64,000 bases of DNA from Linnemannia schmuckeri. Its lineage: Eukaryota > Mortierellomycota > Mortierellomycetes > Mortierellales > Mortierellaceae. The notes beneath the pieces were generated by a model that did no database searches, was not told where the DNA came from, and saw only the letters and a program-made list of their open reading frames with translations. Position 1 is the stretch's first letter, and each line of letters starts with the position of its first letter. Shown here in pieces: positions 11,158-22,580 of the stretch. The stretch spans positions 2,046,001 to 2,110,000 of the forward strand of contig JANATG010000007.1 in the NCBI GenBank assembly GCA_029449235.1, in the 5' to 3' direction. Both the position numbers and the translations under genes were made by a program.

Positions 11158-12558
11158 ATGGTGTCTCCAGCATCAAACAAGAATGCCTTTGAGCTACCTG
11201 AACTCATACACCGCATCAGTCGCTTCGTGAAAGTCAGCGACGCCATCTCCGGTGCGCTCGTGTCTAAAGCCTGGACCAATCACTTTGTATCCGCCATCTG
11301 GTTCAAAATTGACTTCAACATCCACCCTCGGTTTGCCAATCTCTCGCCTGACGTCGTCGCCAAACATGGACACCTTATCCGAATCACCATGAATGCTAAA
11401 ACTCTCCCCCAAGTCTCCATCCTCGCCAACGCAGGCGTCAACAGCCTGAGGAAGCTCAAGATCGAAACTGCCGCCTCGGCCATACAGCATGTGCACGCAT
11501 ACGAGATCGTCTTCAGAAATAATCGCTCTCTCGAAAAGCTTCATTGACGGGTATCTACACCAACAACAAGCAAGTATCCACGGCCCACTACGTCTCCATA
11601 TCAGCTGTGGTCCCTTCTTTGGGTTCTTTACCACCAATCCTATCCAAGCTCAGGAAGCTGAAAATCGAGGGCATGTGTTTGACTCACGATGGCTTAGCTT
11701 TCATTCTTCAAGGCTGCCCAAGATTGTCCCAGTTGAGATTGCCATACACAGATGTTGTTGGAACTTCGGCCCAGTCTTTCCAGCATGCGAATGTCAAGGT
11801 TTTCGGTTCGACCCTCAAGAGTATCTTCCCAGTTAAACCCACCAGTCCTTCTCTGCTATCGTACTTTCCGAGTTTGACGACTTTGTCCACTTACAGCTAT
11901 CGTCTCTCGCGCATCACGATCCCCACGGCCAGGGTCAAAGAGGATATCACCCGATTCTGCCCTCATCTGACTGCATATCACCTGGAGGATGACACTGGCG
12001 CCACCGTTCTCAACTTTCTTACCGCCATCGCCAACAATGTATTTGAGATTATATACATATACAACAACATATCGTCGGAGACCATCACGGCCATTCTTCT
12101 ACACCAGTCTACGCTGAAAATTATCAAGCACTTCGACTTGGAGCAGAACTTTGACTTTGAAAAGGAGGAGATTGCACTGATACCGGATAACTTTCAAGTA
12201 TCTGGTCGATTTTTGCAACTAATTCCGAGATGTTGCCCCGGATCTAAAAGAATTGTGTCTCATTGGTCACGAGATGGACATGGACGTTGTGGAGCAGGGC
12301 AAGTGGACATGTCAGGACTTGAAGACACTTCGAATCCGAGTCAAAGGATTGGACACCAAGGACAGGATTCTCAAGGCCATTGCACTTTGGCGCAAGGGGT
12401 GTTGGCGGCGCTGGCAAGCGAAGGCCGGTAAACCAATCGTGGAGGATGGACAGGAGAAGACCGATCTCTCGATTGAAGCACGCGTCGCTCGCCATCTCCT
12501 CGAGTTTGACAAGCTGTGGTGGGTCTGGCTCGGATACCAGATGTGGACTCCGATCTAG
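11158..12558 (+). pseudogene. F-box-like protein, family 1, copy 3 (two compensating single-base shifts)
   Basis: Nearly full-length copy of the 467-aa family. Frame A runs 11158-11540 (FELPELIHRISRFVKVSDAI, VSKAWTNHFVSAIWF). A one-base loss near 11540-11545 moves the reading to frame B, which stays open with good homology to about 12236 (YPTDV-like LRLPYTDVVGTSAQSFQ, DDTGATVLNFLTAIANN, IPRCCP). One extra C in a CCCC run at about 12236-12239 restores the first frame, which continues through MDMDVVEQGKWTC, GLDTKDRILKAIALW and LWWVWLGYQMWTPI to TAG at 12556-12558. No stop codon lies in the correct frame in any segment. It is therefore either a very young pseudogene or an intact gene with two assembly errors. 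Confidence 0.75.
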
Positions 12559-12803
12559 GATACAGGTAGATGATCTAGGAGTGAACACGGGATCAGCAGA
12601 AGCCCCTTTCTTTTTTTTGCTTGGATTTTTTCATTCACTAACTCAGTCGCCAACAAATAAAAAATATCGTCTGTGCTGACAGGGCCCATATCAAAGTGAT
12701 CACCCCGTGACCACCACGAGAAAATTGGATGGGAGAACAAGACAAAATCGACACAACGCACCCACTTTCTTTTGTCTTTTTTTTACTCTCCACTGCGTCC
12801 AAC

Positions 12804-14207
12804 ATGTCTTCTACTGCGCCAGCCAGGAACCCCTTCGATCTCCCCGAACTCATACGCCACCTCAGCCGCTTTGTCGTTGAGGGGGACGCTGTTTCCTGTG
12901 CGCTCGTCTCCAAGGCCTGGACCGACAACTTTGTGTCTGCGATATGGTTCAAAGTTGACTTCAAAACCCGGCCCCAGTTTGCGGACCTCTCCCCAGATAT
13001 CATCTTCAAACATGGATACCGTATCCGAATCGTCAAGAACGCCAAAACGCTCGCTCAGGTTATAGCTCTTGCTCATCCAAGTGTCCATCAGTTGACGAGA
13101 CTTCACATCGAGACAACAGCATCTCCTTTGCAGAATATCCGTGCACATGAGATTATCTTCAGGAACAACCATAGTCTCGAAAAACTCGACCTCTTTTCAG
13201 CCTCGACTCCCTCCAAGCAGGATTCTTTGGTTCACTATGTCTCTGCGCCTGCTCTATCTCCTCCTTCCTTCCACGGTGCCTCCAACCTCAGGACTTTGAA
13301 ACTTGACAACCTCTTGTTGACCCATGACACACTGGTGGCCGCCCTCCAGATCTGCCCCAGGCTATCCGAGCTGCAATTGTTCAGTACAGACATCATCGAC
13401 AACCCAACAACAACAACTTTGCCATACCAACACACGGGCGTGAAGACCTTTGGTTCACCTCTAAGCCGTATCTTTCCGGTTCAATCGACTGGTTTTTCTC
13501 TCCTTTCGCATTTCCCTAACCTGACAACTCTATGTGCATGGAACTACGACAAAAACTTCATGGTCCCGTCGACCAGGATCAAGAAAGAACTCCTGCATTA
13601 CTGCCCTCGCGTTTCTGGATTCCAATTGGCAGATTCAACAGGCGCCCTGGTCACGGAGTTCCTGACAACGATCGCCAAAAGAAATGTCAATGAGTTCGTC
13701 TTTCGTTCCCGACACACATCTCTCGAACTTATCACGACCGTCCTTATACATCAGACAACCATGCGTACTATCATGCCCTACTGCCCTGAAGAGTATCTCG
13801 ACCAAGACAAGGAGGAAGTGCCGCCAGTCACAAACTATCTTCAAGAATCGGGTCAGCTCTTGCAGTTGATCCCCCGAGGCTGTCCAGAGCTCGAGACCTT
13901 GGACTTTTACTTTCACGAGATGGACATGGACGATGTGGAGGCGGCGGAGTGGACCTGCAAGAACTTGACAACATTGAGGATCAGGATCAAGGGATTGGAT
14001 ACGGCGGAGAAGATTCTGAGGGCAATTGCATTGTGGCGCAAGGGATGTTGGAGGCGTTGGCAGAAGAAGGCGGGGACGCCAGTGGCGATAGAGGAGGAGG
14101 AGAACAAGGCTGATATGTCGATGGAAGCTCGAGTTGCGCGCCACCTGCTTAAATTTGACAAGCTGTGGACAGTCTGGCTCGGATACCAGACGTGGACACC
14201 GATCTAA
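12804..14207 (+). CDS. F-box-like protein, family 1, copy 4 (intact)
   Basis: The only intact family 1 member in the window: single exon, 467 aa. The N-terminus (NPFDLPELIRHLSRFV, SCALVSKAWTDNFVSAIWF) resembles an F-box, the Skp1-binding part of SCF ubiquitin ligase receptors. The middle is leucine-rich with weak repeat character (LRTLKLDNLLLTHDTLVAAL, FPNLTTLCAWNYD), consistent with a degenerate LRR substrate-binding region. The C-terminus has a family signature: MDMDDVEAAEWTCKNLTTLR, GLDTAEKILRAIALWRKGCW and LWTVWLGYQTWTPI. An in-frame ATG at 12729 would add 25 aa; 12804 was chosen because all paralogues start just before the PFDLPEL block. The SCF role is inference from the F-box; no substrate can be named. 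Confidence 0.8.
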   Translation: MSSTAPARNPFDLPELIRHLSRFVVEGDAVSCALVSKAWTDNFVSAIWFKVDFKTRPQFADLSPDIIFKHGYRIRIVKNAKTLAQVIALAHPSVHQLTRLHIETTASPLQNIRAHEIIFRNNHSLEKLDLFSASTPSKQDSLVHYVSAPALSPPSFHGASNLRTLKLDNLLLTHDTLVAALQICPRLSELQLFSTDIIDNPTTTTLPYQHTGVKTFGSPLSRIFPVQSTGFSLLSHFPNLTTLCAWNYDKNFMVPSTRIKKELLHYCPRVSGFQLADSTGALVTEFLTTIAKRNVNEFVFRSRHTSLELITTVLIHQTTMRTIMPYCPEEYLDQDKEEVPPVTNYLQESGQLLQLIPRGCPELETLDFYFHEMDMDDVEAAEWTCKNLTTLRIRIKGLDTAEKILRAIALWRKGCWRRWQKKAGTPVAIEEEENKADMSMEARVARHLLKFDKLWTVWLGYQTWTPI

Positions 14208-15383
14208 GAACTGGCAGAGATCAGTCTTCACCTTCCATCTGGCTCAACCAACACATATAGCACAAGTTACCACTATAATAAAAACCAAATATCGCATACG
14301 GCGATGTTTCGTGCATGCAATATCTAGTTCTGAGTCTTGAAACAAAAGTAAAAGAAACGTATGATTGCTGCTCCGCTAGTTGTGCAAACACGGCGCCAAT
14401 TAACTGACCATGGCGTTTATTTTTGCTAGTGTGAATGTTCCTGCCATGCCATGAGCCCCATAAATAATGACAAACGGCAGCTGTGAGATACAAGTCTTTT
14501 CCCATGACGCGTTGTGTCCTTGGTGCATCGCTTGCCCTGCTGTCTCTTGTTTGATCAACCAGCACTTTCTGATGGTGTTGTCCAGACCCAATTGCTGAAA
14601 AATGGTCGCAGTGAGCCATACTTCTTGACTAGACTAATCCTTGTCTTCACACACCATTGACCATTTTCTAAGGACATTGTGGCAATACTTCTGTCATCCT
14701 TCTCGACATTTCATTCGCCTATTGCGTAATAAGCGAGTCGGAAGGGTGGAGGCTCCTCCAGGGCACGATCCAGTTACAAGCAGCGCAAGCAACAACGCAT
14801 CATAACGGTTCATTAGATATCAATTGCTCGCATAGCTACCGGTCCAATTGAGTACGAGCCATAGCTGCTGTTGAAGAAACGGGATCTATGTCTTGTCTGG
14901 CGTGGCTTCAAACTAGACTTGGTGAGCAGTTCCTGTTCTGGGTTCACTGTGTGATTCAGGTTTTTGTTGAATGCCATCCTGAAGATTAGTTATGAAAGAC
15001 GTTTATGAAGTCGGTTCTTGGAGTCGAATGGCGATGGGACTCTTTATAGGCCTTTTCTGTTTCCATGTCGGCTTCGCTGTTCATGAGGTGACTGCTGTCC
15101 TTGATCCTAATTGGGTTTGTGATGAAGGAGGAAGGAATAGCAAGGAGGAGGATGCCTAAGAGATATCAGAAAGAGAGTGTGCGATTACACATGGTCAATT
15201 AGGGAGGGCTGGAACATGGTACTACTCCTGCTTCCCTCTGTCACACAACTAAACCCTTTTCCCACACTTCACGTTCTTTGCTTCCTCACTTTCGCTTTCC
15301 TCTGACTATCATTCATTCACTCCTTCCCTTTTTCATTCGACTCAACTCAACCAACACAGCACATCCACACTACGTCGCTCACA
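14208..15383. other. Intergenic region between the two F-box clusters
   Basis: About 1.2 kb with no convincing gene on either strand. The final 150 bases before 15384 are CT-rich and end in CAACACAGCACATCC-type leader sequence, as in other fungal leaders here. A minus-strand open frame at 14221-14619 shows no recognisable motif and was not called. Confidence 0.4.
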
Positions 15384-17895
15384 ATGGACTTACTCTCACT
15401 GCTACCAGTTGAGTGCCTGGGACGCATCCTCCATATCCTCGACAAGGAAGACTGCCTCTCCGAACTGGCCCGTCTCCTCACCATGGACAAATATATCGCG
15501 TCTGTCACGCTCCCCATCCTCTACAACGACCCTTACCAATCTGCCTTTCACCAAGATCAGCAGGGGAAGAATAGCTACGGAACTAAACCTGGATCATACG
15601 GAAAGCTCACTCGCACGCTCCTCAGCCGTCTATCTGTCGGCATTATCCCCAAGTTCCTCGTTCTGGCTCTTATCCCCGACGCAACTGACTATTCTTCAAC
15701 GACAACAGCAGTAACCAACTCGTCGCTCGACTACCTCGCCCATATCCGCCATCTCAACATTCAAGCATCGGACTCCTGGGAGCTGAAACACGCTCTCCTG
15801 CCGATGGACCTTCCTCTTCACCTGCTCGAATACATCAAGAGCGATGAGTTTGACCAGCTCTAGCAGTCGAACCCGTTTGCACCAGGATATGTCTCCTGCT
15901 TTGAAGACAAGTATCGGACTTTGCGGGACTACTTTAAGATCACGATTGTCTTGGAGATTTATTGGTGTTTGGCAAATCCCATCCTTGAGCAGCTTCAATC
16001 GTTCACAATTCTCCACATCCGCAACATCGAGCGCTACCACAAGGTCGTTGGTCGTTTCAAGAACCTGGAGAGACTCGGTTTTGCCATATCGGAGACATTT
16101 GAAGATCCCTTTGACGGCGACGACGACATTTTCGGTGAGATTGATAGCATTATCGATGACGAGTTCGACAGCGAGACCGAGAGCGAGTTGGACAGGAAAG
16201 CCAGCAAGCAACGCAGAGATGAGGTGATTCGGGACCAGATGCGGTTTGTCAAGGAGCATGTGTGATTGTTCAAGGGCCAGCTTAAGTTTCTTGACTGTCT
16301 GGAAGGCTGTGTGTGGCAAATGATCGACTCGGAAATGATTGACCGCATCCGAGTAAATTTCTACCATCTGCCACCACTTCCCAGTCCAACATACCTCGGG
16401 TGGTTCAACTGGCTACATTTCTTGGCCTATCCCTTGTCGACTGATCTTATGCACGTTCAAAGGATCATAAGTTACGGACTGTCAGAGTCATGGAATGACA
16501 TCTTCTGTAGCAACCAATCGGTCCTCCAGCGATGCCGAGCCTTGAAGCACCTGGAAATCAGCAACACGCATGCTGGGATCTTCAAGTGAGCGGTTCAGGA
16601 GAGGAGCCACATGAGGTGGCCTGTTCGTGTTACAGCAACTGACAACACCTATGGGGCACGCGTATCGCTAGCACAGGACGAAACTCTACAAGCACCACAA
16701 TGGGCCAATGGCCTTGTCCCGCTCAAGCATATTATGATTTTACTGTCCAGGGAATCAATCATTGGAGACATTGATAACATTGTCCACGCCTTCGATCAGA
16801 CTCTGAAAATGCTTCATGTCACACCCACAATCTTGGACAACTCAACGGTGACCTACATCGGACAAAGATGGGTCGATCTTCCGGTCTTGGCTTCTCTGCA
16901 TATGGTCTTGGACTTGGAACGACTGGTGGTGGACCCGCAACTGCTTGTTTGTTACCCCCACCTAACAGACCTTTGGCTGCAAGACAATCTCCATGACTAT
17001 TCATGTAAGTACATCATCGCATGTCTTCTTGCTCATCTGGGCCGACTCGGTCGACTGCACTTGCGCGGTTGGCCTGCTCTAACGTTCGATCCGGCGACCC
17101 TTACCTCGACACCAAGTCTCATTGACCTGACGATTGAGATCCAATATGATTACAATGACACCGATTTTAAACCATTTAACCCACTAACGGAGGAGCTCAA
17201 TCAACCTTACGACATCCAGACAGGATCAGCAGCATCGATAAGTCGTTCAGCACCCAGGACTGTTCGTCCTCGTTGAACTTGGGATTGGCAACTACCCCTC
17301 CTCATATGGATCAGACTGACGTCTAAGTTTGCATACTTATTTGAGTTTAGGATGCTTCATGGATGCCCAGCATTGGAAGACTTGAGTCTGGACATCCGTT
17401 CGTCAATGCCAGGAGAGCACGTGCGGTTCATCTCTGAAGCAGACCTATCCGTGCCAACAAGCAACAGCCGTGCTTCACCCTCGTCTGCGGTCGGTTGCCT
17501 TTGTTTGCCTTCTCTCCGTCGATTGGACCTGAGTGAAGAGTGGGTCATCGACGAAAGTGTCGAGCCGCAGTTATTTGCCAAGGCGTTTCCGGGTGTCAAG
17601 AAATTTTCCCTGACTGGACGGGCGAATACTACACGTGAGAGCCTGTTCAAGCTGTTTAGGATAATGCCGACAACGTACGACGAGTCTGTGTCTCTGTACA
17701 TCTCGAGGCCTTTACTCTCAAAAAGTTATTGCCAGATGCGGACTTGTTGGATACTATGGCGAAGACGAGGACGAGGACGAGAACGAAGACGGGGACGACA
17801 CGTTGGCTGTGAGAATCGTTGGTTACGGTGACGGCTACATTGGTTACGGTAGCGACCACACCGTTCACTACTGTCTTTCGAAAAACGTGTCCTAA
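15384..17895 (+). pseudogene. F-box/LRR-like protein, family 2, copy 1 (in-frame nonsense codons)
   Basis: Reads colinear with the intact paralogue at 18338-20857 in one single frame from the F-box (LSLLPVECLGRILHIL, DKYIASVTLPILYNDP) to near the C-terminus. Within that frame there are exactly four stops: TAG 15861-15863 (paralogue Tyr), TGA 16263-16265 (paralogue Arg), TGA 16587-16589 (Trp of the FKWAVQE motif) and TGA 17274-17276 (Trp of the RPRWTWDW motif). No indel is needed across about 2.3 kb; only near 17720-17745 does a shift seem to lead into an acidic tail ending with TAA at 17893-17895. Decay is therefore recent and mainly by point substitution. Confidence 0.85.
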
Positions 17896-18337
17896 TTAAA
17901 TTGAATCTTTTTTTGCATTTTCTGGGACGTTAGCTTCTGCTTCCTTTCTCTCGCGTGCATATTTGTCATTATTTTTTATTTCATTTGACAAACAACGCTT
18001 TCACTCCCCAGTGTTTTCCTCGGTTGCAACCCGCTAGCTGGATAATAAGGAAAGTGATCAATCATCTTTTGGCGGATATTGCGCGGCGTATGGTCTGTTC
18101 ACAGCATACTGATTGACTCACTTGCGCGCCGTGTCGAAAGTTAAAAATTCAGGAACAGAGGCACCCTTTCTTATGAGGGACTACAAAAGTTGAGACTCTT
18201 GTTTTCTTTTCTTTTTATCTCTCTTGTCTCATCTCTCTTCCACTCTAATCATCCTTCTCACCAACCGTTCTCATCACTGCTGATTCATCTCTCACAGTTC
18301 ATCTTCCATTGGCCTACTCTCCTAACCATCACGCATA
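17896..18337. other. Promoter region of family 2 copy 2
   Basis: No gene visible. The last 150 bases (about 18190-18320) are CT-rich, with TCTCTTGTCTCATCTC-like runs, forming the probable leader of the intact F-box gene that starts at 18338. Confidence 0.4.
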
Positions 18338-20857
18338 ATGGATCCCCTCTCTCGACTGCCCATTGAGTGCCTACAGCATATCCTCCGTATCCTCAACAAC
18401 GACGACAACTTCGCCGCTATGGCCAGACTTCTCCGCACGAACAAGCATATCGCCTCGGTCACGCTTACATTTCTATACCGCGATCCTTTTCGGTTAAAGG
18501 CCGATAAAGTGAAAACCTGGGAACGACGCCGCTCAAGACCCAAATATTACGACAAGCTCATCCGTATGCTCCTCAGTCGGCTTCCTCGCGCTTCACTTCC
18601 AAAGTCACTTTCGCTTCTCTTTACAGCCGACTCCGCCGACTCCAGCTCCTCACTCGACTATCTCGCCCATATTCGCCACCTAAACATTCCATTGCGGGAC
18701 CGTTCGGGGCTGAAGTATACGAACTTAGTATCCAAAATTAATCTTCACCAGAGCACTTATATCCAGAGCGATGAGTTTGTCCAGCTTTACCAATCGAACC
18801 CTTTCTCCTCAAGATTTGCCTCATCCTGCGATGACAGGGAATTGCTCCGGCAGTATTATCAAGTCGTACTCCACCAAGAGACCCTCTGGAGCTTGGCTTA
18901 TCCTATTCTAGAGCAACTGCAGTCCTTTAGTATTCCCATGCACTTTTTCAACCGCTACCACAGTGTTGTTAACCGTTTTCAAAGCCTGGAATTGGTCCGC
19001 TTTATGACGTCCGATGTCTTTGAGCCAGTCTTTGACGAAGATGTTGACACCGACAGCGACACCGATAGCGAGTCCGACAGCAAGAACGGCAAGGAGTACA
19101 TGATGCAACGCAGAGACGAGCTAGTCCAGGAAATGAAATGCTTTGTTCAGGACCACATTCGCTTTTTCAAGGGTCGGCTCAAGTTTGTCAGATGGCGGGA
19201 GGATGGAGTCTGGAAAAGGACAGATGAGGAGTTTATTGACCGCGTTCAGCTGGATTTCTATCGCCTCCTGCCACCACTCTGCAACCCAACACATCTTACG
19301 TCTGACAACTGGCTCCAGTTCTCGATTCACCCTCAAACGATCGATCTGGCGCATGTTCGGGAGTTCAGCAGCATTGATCTGCCAAAGACGTGGGAAGACA
19401 TCATTTGCAACAACCAGTCGATTCTCCAGCGGTGCAGAGCCTTGGAGCGTATCTGCCTCGACACCATGTATGCTGGAACGTTTAAGTGGGCTGTCCAGGA
19501 GAAGAACAAGACGGAGCAGGAGCCTGTCAGGAACATCGCGACCAAGAACGATCGCGTAGGACAGCAAGCATTGGAACAGGACGAGACGTTAAGTTCTGCA
19601 CATCGGATCCGTGACCTTGTCCCGCTCAAAAGCGTTAATATCCGGCATTCAGATAGCCTGGGTGCTGACGACATTAACGACGTTCTCTTCGCCTTTAACC
19701 ACACTCTGCAGGAACTGAGCATCGTCGAATGGTGTTACTCAAACTTGGACCGGCCAAAATCGTGTCACATTAGACATGGATTGGTTCACTTTCCGGCCTT
19801 GACTCTTTTGAACCTGTCGCTAGGCTCAGAGCGACTGGTGCTGGATACGGGGTTGCTCTCGCACTGTCCCAACCTCATAACAGTTCATTTGCGGGACATG
19901 ACTCTGACGTACTCGTGTCGAGATATCGCTCCTTGTCTGCCTGCTCACCTGGACTGTCTTGAGGTTTTACAGCTGGTTGGGTGGTCCGCTCTGACCTTTA
20001 ATCCAGCGACGTTTTCTTCGACCACGAGGCTTAGGCACCTGAACATGGAGGTATTTCCGTGGCATACTGACCGTGGTTATTACCCCAGAAAGTTTATTCC
20101 ACCAGTCGAGGAGCTCAACCGATCCTACAGCATCCAGGATGGACCATCATTAATAACAATAGCGGCAATCGCCACCGATTTAGAACCCGAGATCATTCGC
20201 CCACGTTGGACCTGGGACTGGCACCTCCCCTTTCTCATAAGCATCGACCTGGCGTCTGAGTTTGCGTACCTGTTTGAGTTCAAGATGCTTCATGGATGCC
20301 CAGCATTGGAAATCTTGAGTCTGGACATCCGTTCGACGATCCCAGGAACACACACGCGGGTCATCTCCGAATCCGACCTGTTCGTGACAACAAGCATAAA
20401 CACAAGCACAGGCAACAACAACAACAACAACAACAACAACAGCAACAATGGCTCTCTCCCTCCCGTTCAGCAGCAATCAACTACCGAACGGCAGCGACTT
20501 TGTTCATCCACTGTTACGACTCTGAATCTGAGAGGAGGATGGGTGATTGACAAGGAGATCATGCCCCAATTATTGGCGGGCATGTTCCCAAACGTCAAGG
20601 ATTTGTACGTTACAGACTGGAATTTACCCGCAATGGAGGGGTTGGTCAAGTTGTTTAGGGACATGTCGATAAAATACGACGACGCGTCTTTGAATGTGCA
20701 CATTTTTTTGAGGCCCACTTCCGAAGAGATGGCCCGACTTGGAATCGTTGCCTATCAGGAGAATGCTAATCCGGCGGATTACCTCTCTTTGAGGCTGTTG
20801 CATGTGAGCAACACGGATGAATACCGGCTCTTAAAGAGCCCTCCTTCCTTCCCTTAG
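18338..20857 (+). CDS. F-box/LRR-like protein, family 2, copy 2 (intact)
   Basis: Single-exon 839-aa protein. Residues 1-45 form a clear F-box (MDPLSRLPIECLQHILRIL, RLLRTNKHIASVTLTFLYRD). The rest is Leu/Trp-rich with irregular repeat units such as LDYLAHIRHLNI, LEQLQSFSIP, LSHCPNLITVHLRDMT, LVGWSALTFNPATFSST and FKMLHGCPALEILSLDIR, suggesting an LRR-like horseshoe. An Asp/Ser/Glu-rich patch lies around residues 230-248, and an asparagine run encoded by repeated AAC triplets lies near residues 688-701 (20415-20455). Predicted role, by family only: substrate receptor of an SCF ubiquitin ligase. Start supported by identical N-termini in paralogues. Convergent with a broken phosphatase copy 92 bp downstream. 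Confidence 0.85.
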   Translation: MDPLSRLPIECLQHILRILNNDDNFAAMARLLRTNKHIASVTLTFLYRDPFRLKADKVKTWERRRSRPKYYDKLIRMLLSRLPRASLPKSLSLLFTADSADSSSSLDYLAHIRHLNIPLRDRSGLKYTNLVSKINLHQSTYIQSDEFVQLYQSNPFSSRFASSCDDRELLRQYYQVVLHQETLWSLAYPILEQLQSFSIPMHFFNRYHSVVNRFQSLELVRFMTSDVFEPVFDEDVDTDSDTDSESDSKNGKEYMMQRRDELVQEMKCFVQDHIRFFKGRLKFVRWREDGVWKRTDEEFIDRVQLDFYRLLPPLCNPTHLTSDNWLQFSIHPQTIDLAHVREFSSIDLPKTWEDIICNNQSILQRCRALERICLDTMYAGTFKWAVQEKNKTEQEPVRNIATKNDRVGQQALEQDETLSSAHRIRDLVPLKSVNIRHSDSLGADDINDVLFAFNHTLQELSIVEWCYSNLDRPKSCHIRHGLVHFPALTLLNLSLGSERLVLDTGLLSHCPNLITVHLRDMTLTYSCRDIAPCLPAHLDCLEVLQLVGWSALTFNPATFSSTTRLRHLNMEVFPWHTDRGYYPRKFIPPVEELNRSYSIQDGPSLITIAAIATDLEPEIIRPRWTWDWHLPFLISIDLASEFAYLFEFKMLHGCPALEILSLDIRSTIPGTHTRVISESDLFVTTSINTSTGNNNNNNNNNSNNGSLPPVQQQSTTERQRLCSSTVTTLNLRGGWVIDKEIMPQLLAGMFPNVKDLYVTDWNLPAMEGLVKLFRDMSIKYDDASLNVHIFLRPTSEEMARLGIVAYQENANPADYLSLRLLHVSNTDEYRLLKSPPSFP

Positions 20858-20949
20858 AACAATTGATAAACAAATGAGAATATCAAGGATTTTTATTAAT
20901 TAAATATGGTGTATGTAGCGATGTTTTCAGAGTTGGAACTTTTTTATCT

Positions 20950-22580
20950 TTAGGAAAGGATGATCTTGCTGGTGGGGTAGATGACCGAGGCAGTCTGGGT
21001 GCCGTTGCAGTTCTCGATGATCTTCAATGCAGCGAGGTTTCTACCTTGATGTTCAAACTAAAAGTATAAGAGAAAAGGTTCCAACGTTAGAGTTTTGATT
21101 TCAAAAAATACGGCGCTACAGACTTACGCTTCATTCCCCACCATCTTTCCTTCGACGGAAAAGGATATTTTTAATTTTTTGTTGCAACAGTAAGAAAAGC
21201 TTACCATGGTAGGCGGTGATACCGACGTCAATACTGATATACCCTTCGCTGCAGAGTGAGAGAACCTTTCCGCTCTTGGACTGCGCGGGGTGTCCCGAGA
21301 CCTGGCGGGTGACTTGACAATTTGGTAATGGCAATACGAAAAAAAAAGTTAGAAAACAAGGTTTTGAAGCACATAAACAAACTAGGAATGGTGAGAGAGA
21401 GAAGAAGAGATGTATACGTACGCCCAGGATCTACTTGAGGTGGTCGATGATTTCGCAGGTCTCCCTTCTCGCCAGCGTCTCCTTTGCAAGACCACGGTTC
21501 CAAACAAAACCTAATATACCAAGTCAAAAAAAAAAAAAAAGGTCAGATCAAAACGTTCAACTACACAGATGGCATAAAAAGAAAATATTGACTGCTGTTT
21601 TGCATGCTTGTCCCAAAAGTCACCCTTATCATAAGTCTTGAAAATAGGCCCTTTGAACAACTTTTCACTCAAAGCCTGATGCGCCATAGCATTCATCTAG
21701 TCCACACCCTTGGACGACCACTCAATGCTCATATCCGCATGACTGAACATGGTGTGTCCGTTCTGGATATGAGAGATGTTGAAGCTGTTGTAGACGAATA
21801 GGCCCAAACAACCGAGTTACATATCCCAGGCGACTTTACGGGCTTTGGGGCCTCCAAAGGTGGCGATCTCTTATCTTTTTCGGTAACGTAGCGCAGACCT
21901 TCTTGCAAGTTCATCACCTCGTGGCTAAGGGTTGCGCGAAAGAAAAGAAGGATTAAACAAAAAACATAAAGAAAGGATGGTTAAATGAAGAGAATTCATG
22001 GCGATGGCAAGAAGTAAGACGCATAAGGTGTGCGAGTTATGGGAGTGCAACTTACTTTCCGAGGAAATTGGCGACCTATGAAGCCGCTAGCACATAAACG
22101 AGAAAAAGGATCAGATCGGATTTTGGTGACATGAGACAAATAGTCGATCCCGATATTTCGGGTGCCACTCATGCCAATCTTGAAAAAATGGGAAAAGCAA
22201 TCAAGATGGATGAAAAAAATGGCCACTGGTTATTCATATTTATCGCTCCAACGGCACGTTTGGCTTGCTTGCGAAGCTTCTGCAGCAATTGGTAGATCGC
22301 AATAGTGCTATTACCACGATCCACATTATTATCCTACGCAAAAAAATAAATATGTGGACGTGAAAACACAAATCAGTGTCCTTGCGTGTCCATACTACTC
22401 GTCAACGCGTTTTCTTTCTCCTTTCCTCCCTACGAATCAAGTTTACAGTCTGAATAAAAGTGTCACAGCCAGCGATCCAGTTCCCGCGACAATCAATGAT
22501 CTTGGCCATCTAGAGGACCATCAAGACGTTGTTATAGTCACTATGGAGATCGCCGACTGCAACGATACGTTTGCTACCAC
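20950..22580 (-). pseudogene. Calcineurin-like metallophosphatase, copy A (broken)
   Basis: Minus-strand relic of the intact gene at 25570-28098, with the same exon order. The first exon is recognisable at about 22575-22445 (RIVAVGDLHSDY, then an in-frame TAG, then WIAGCDTFIQT), the second at about 22335-22240 (DNNVDRGNSTIAIYQLLQKL), the 20-nt exon at about 22075-22055 (VANFLG), and the large exon at about 21920-21640 with HEVMNLQEGLRYVTEKDK, a frameshift, YNSFNISHIQNGHT and an in-frame TAG before MNAMAHQAL. The last exon ends at 20950 with KIIENCNGTQT and KIILS. The signal peptide was not found in frame. Stops plus a frameshift argue for loss of function. Confidence 0.8.

Noticed and set aside
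15861..17276. TGA/TAG recoding to sense codons in the family 2 copy at 15.4 kb
   Set aside because: TGA and TAG act as terminal stops in other genes of the window, and intact paralogues use normal sense codons at these sites.
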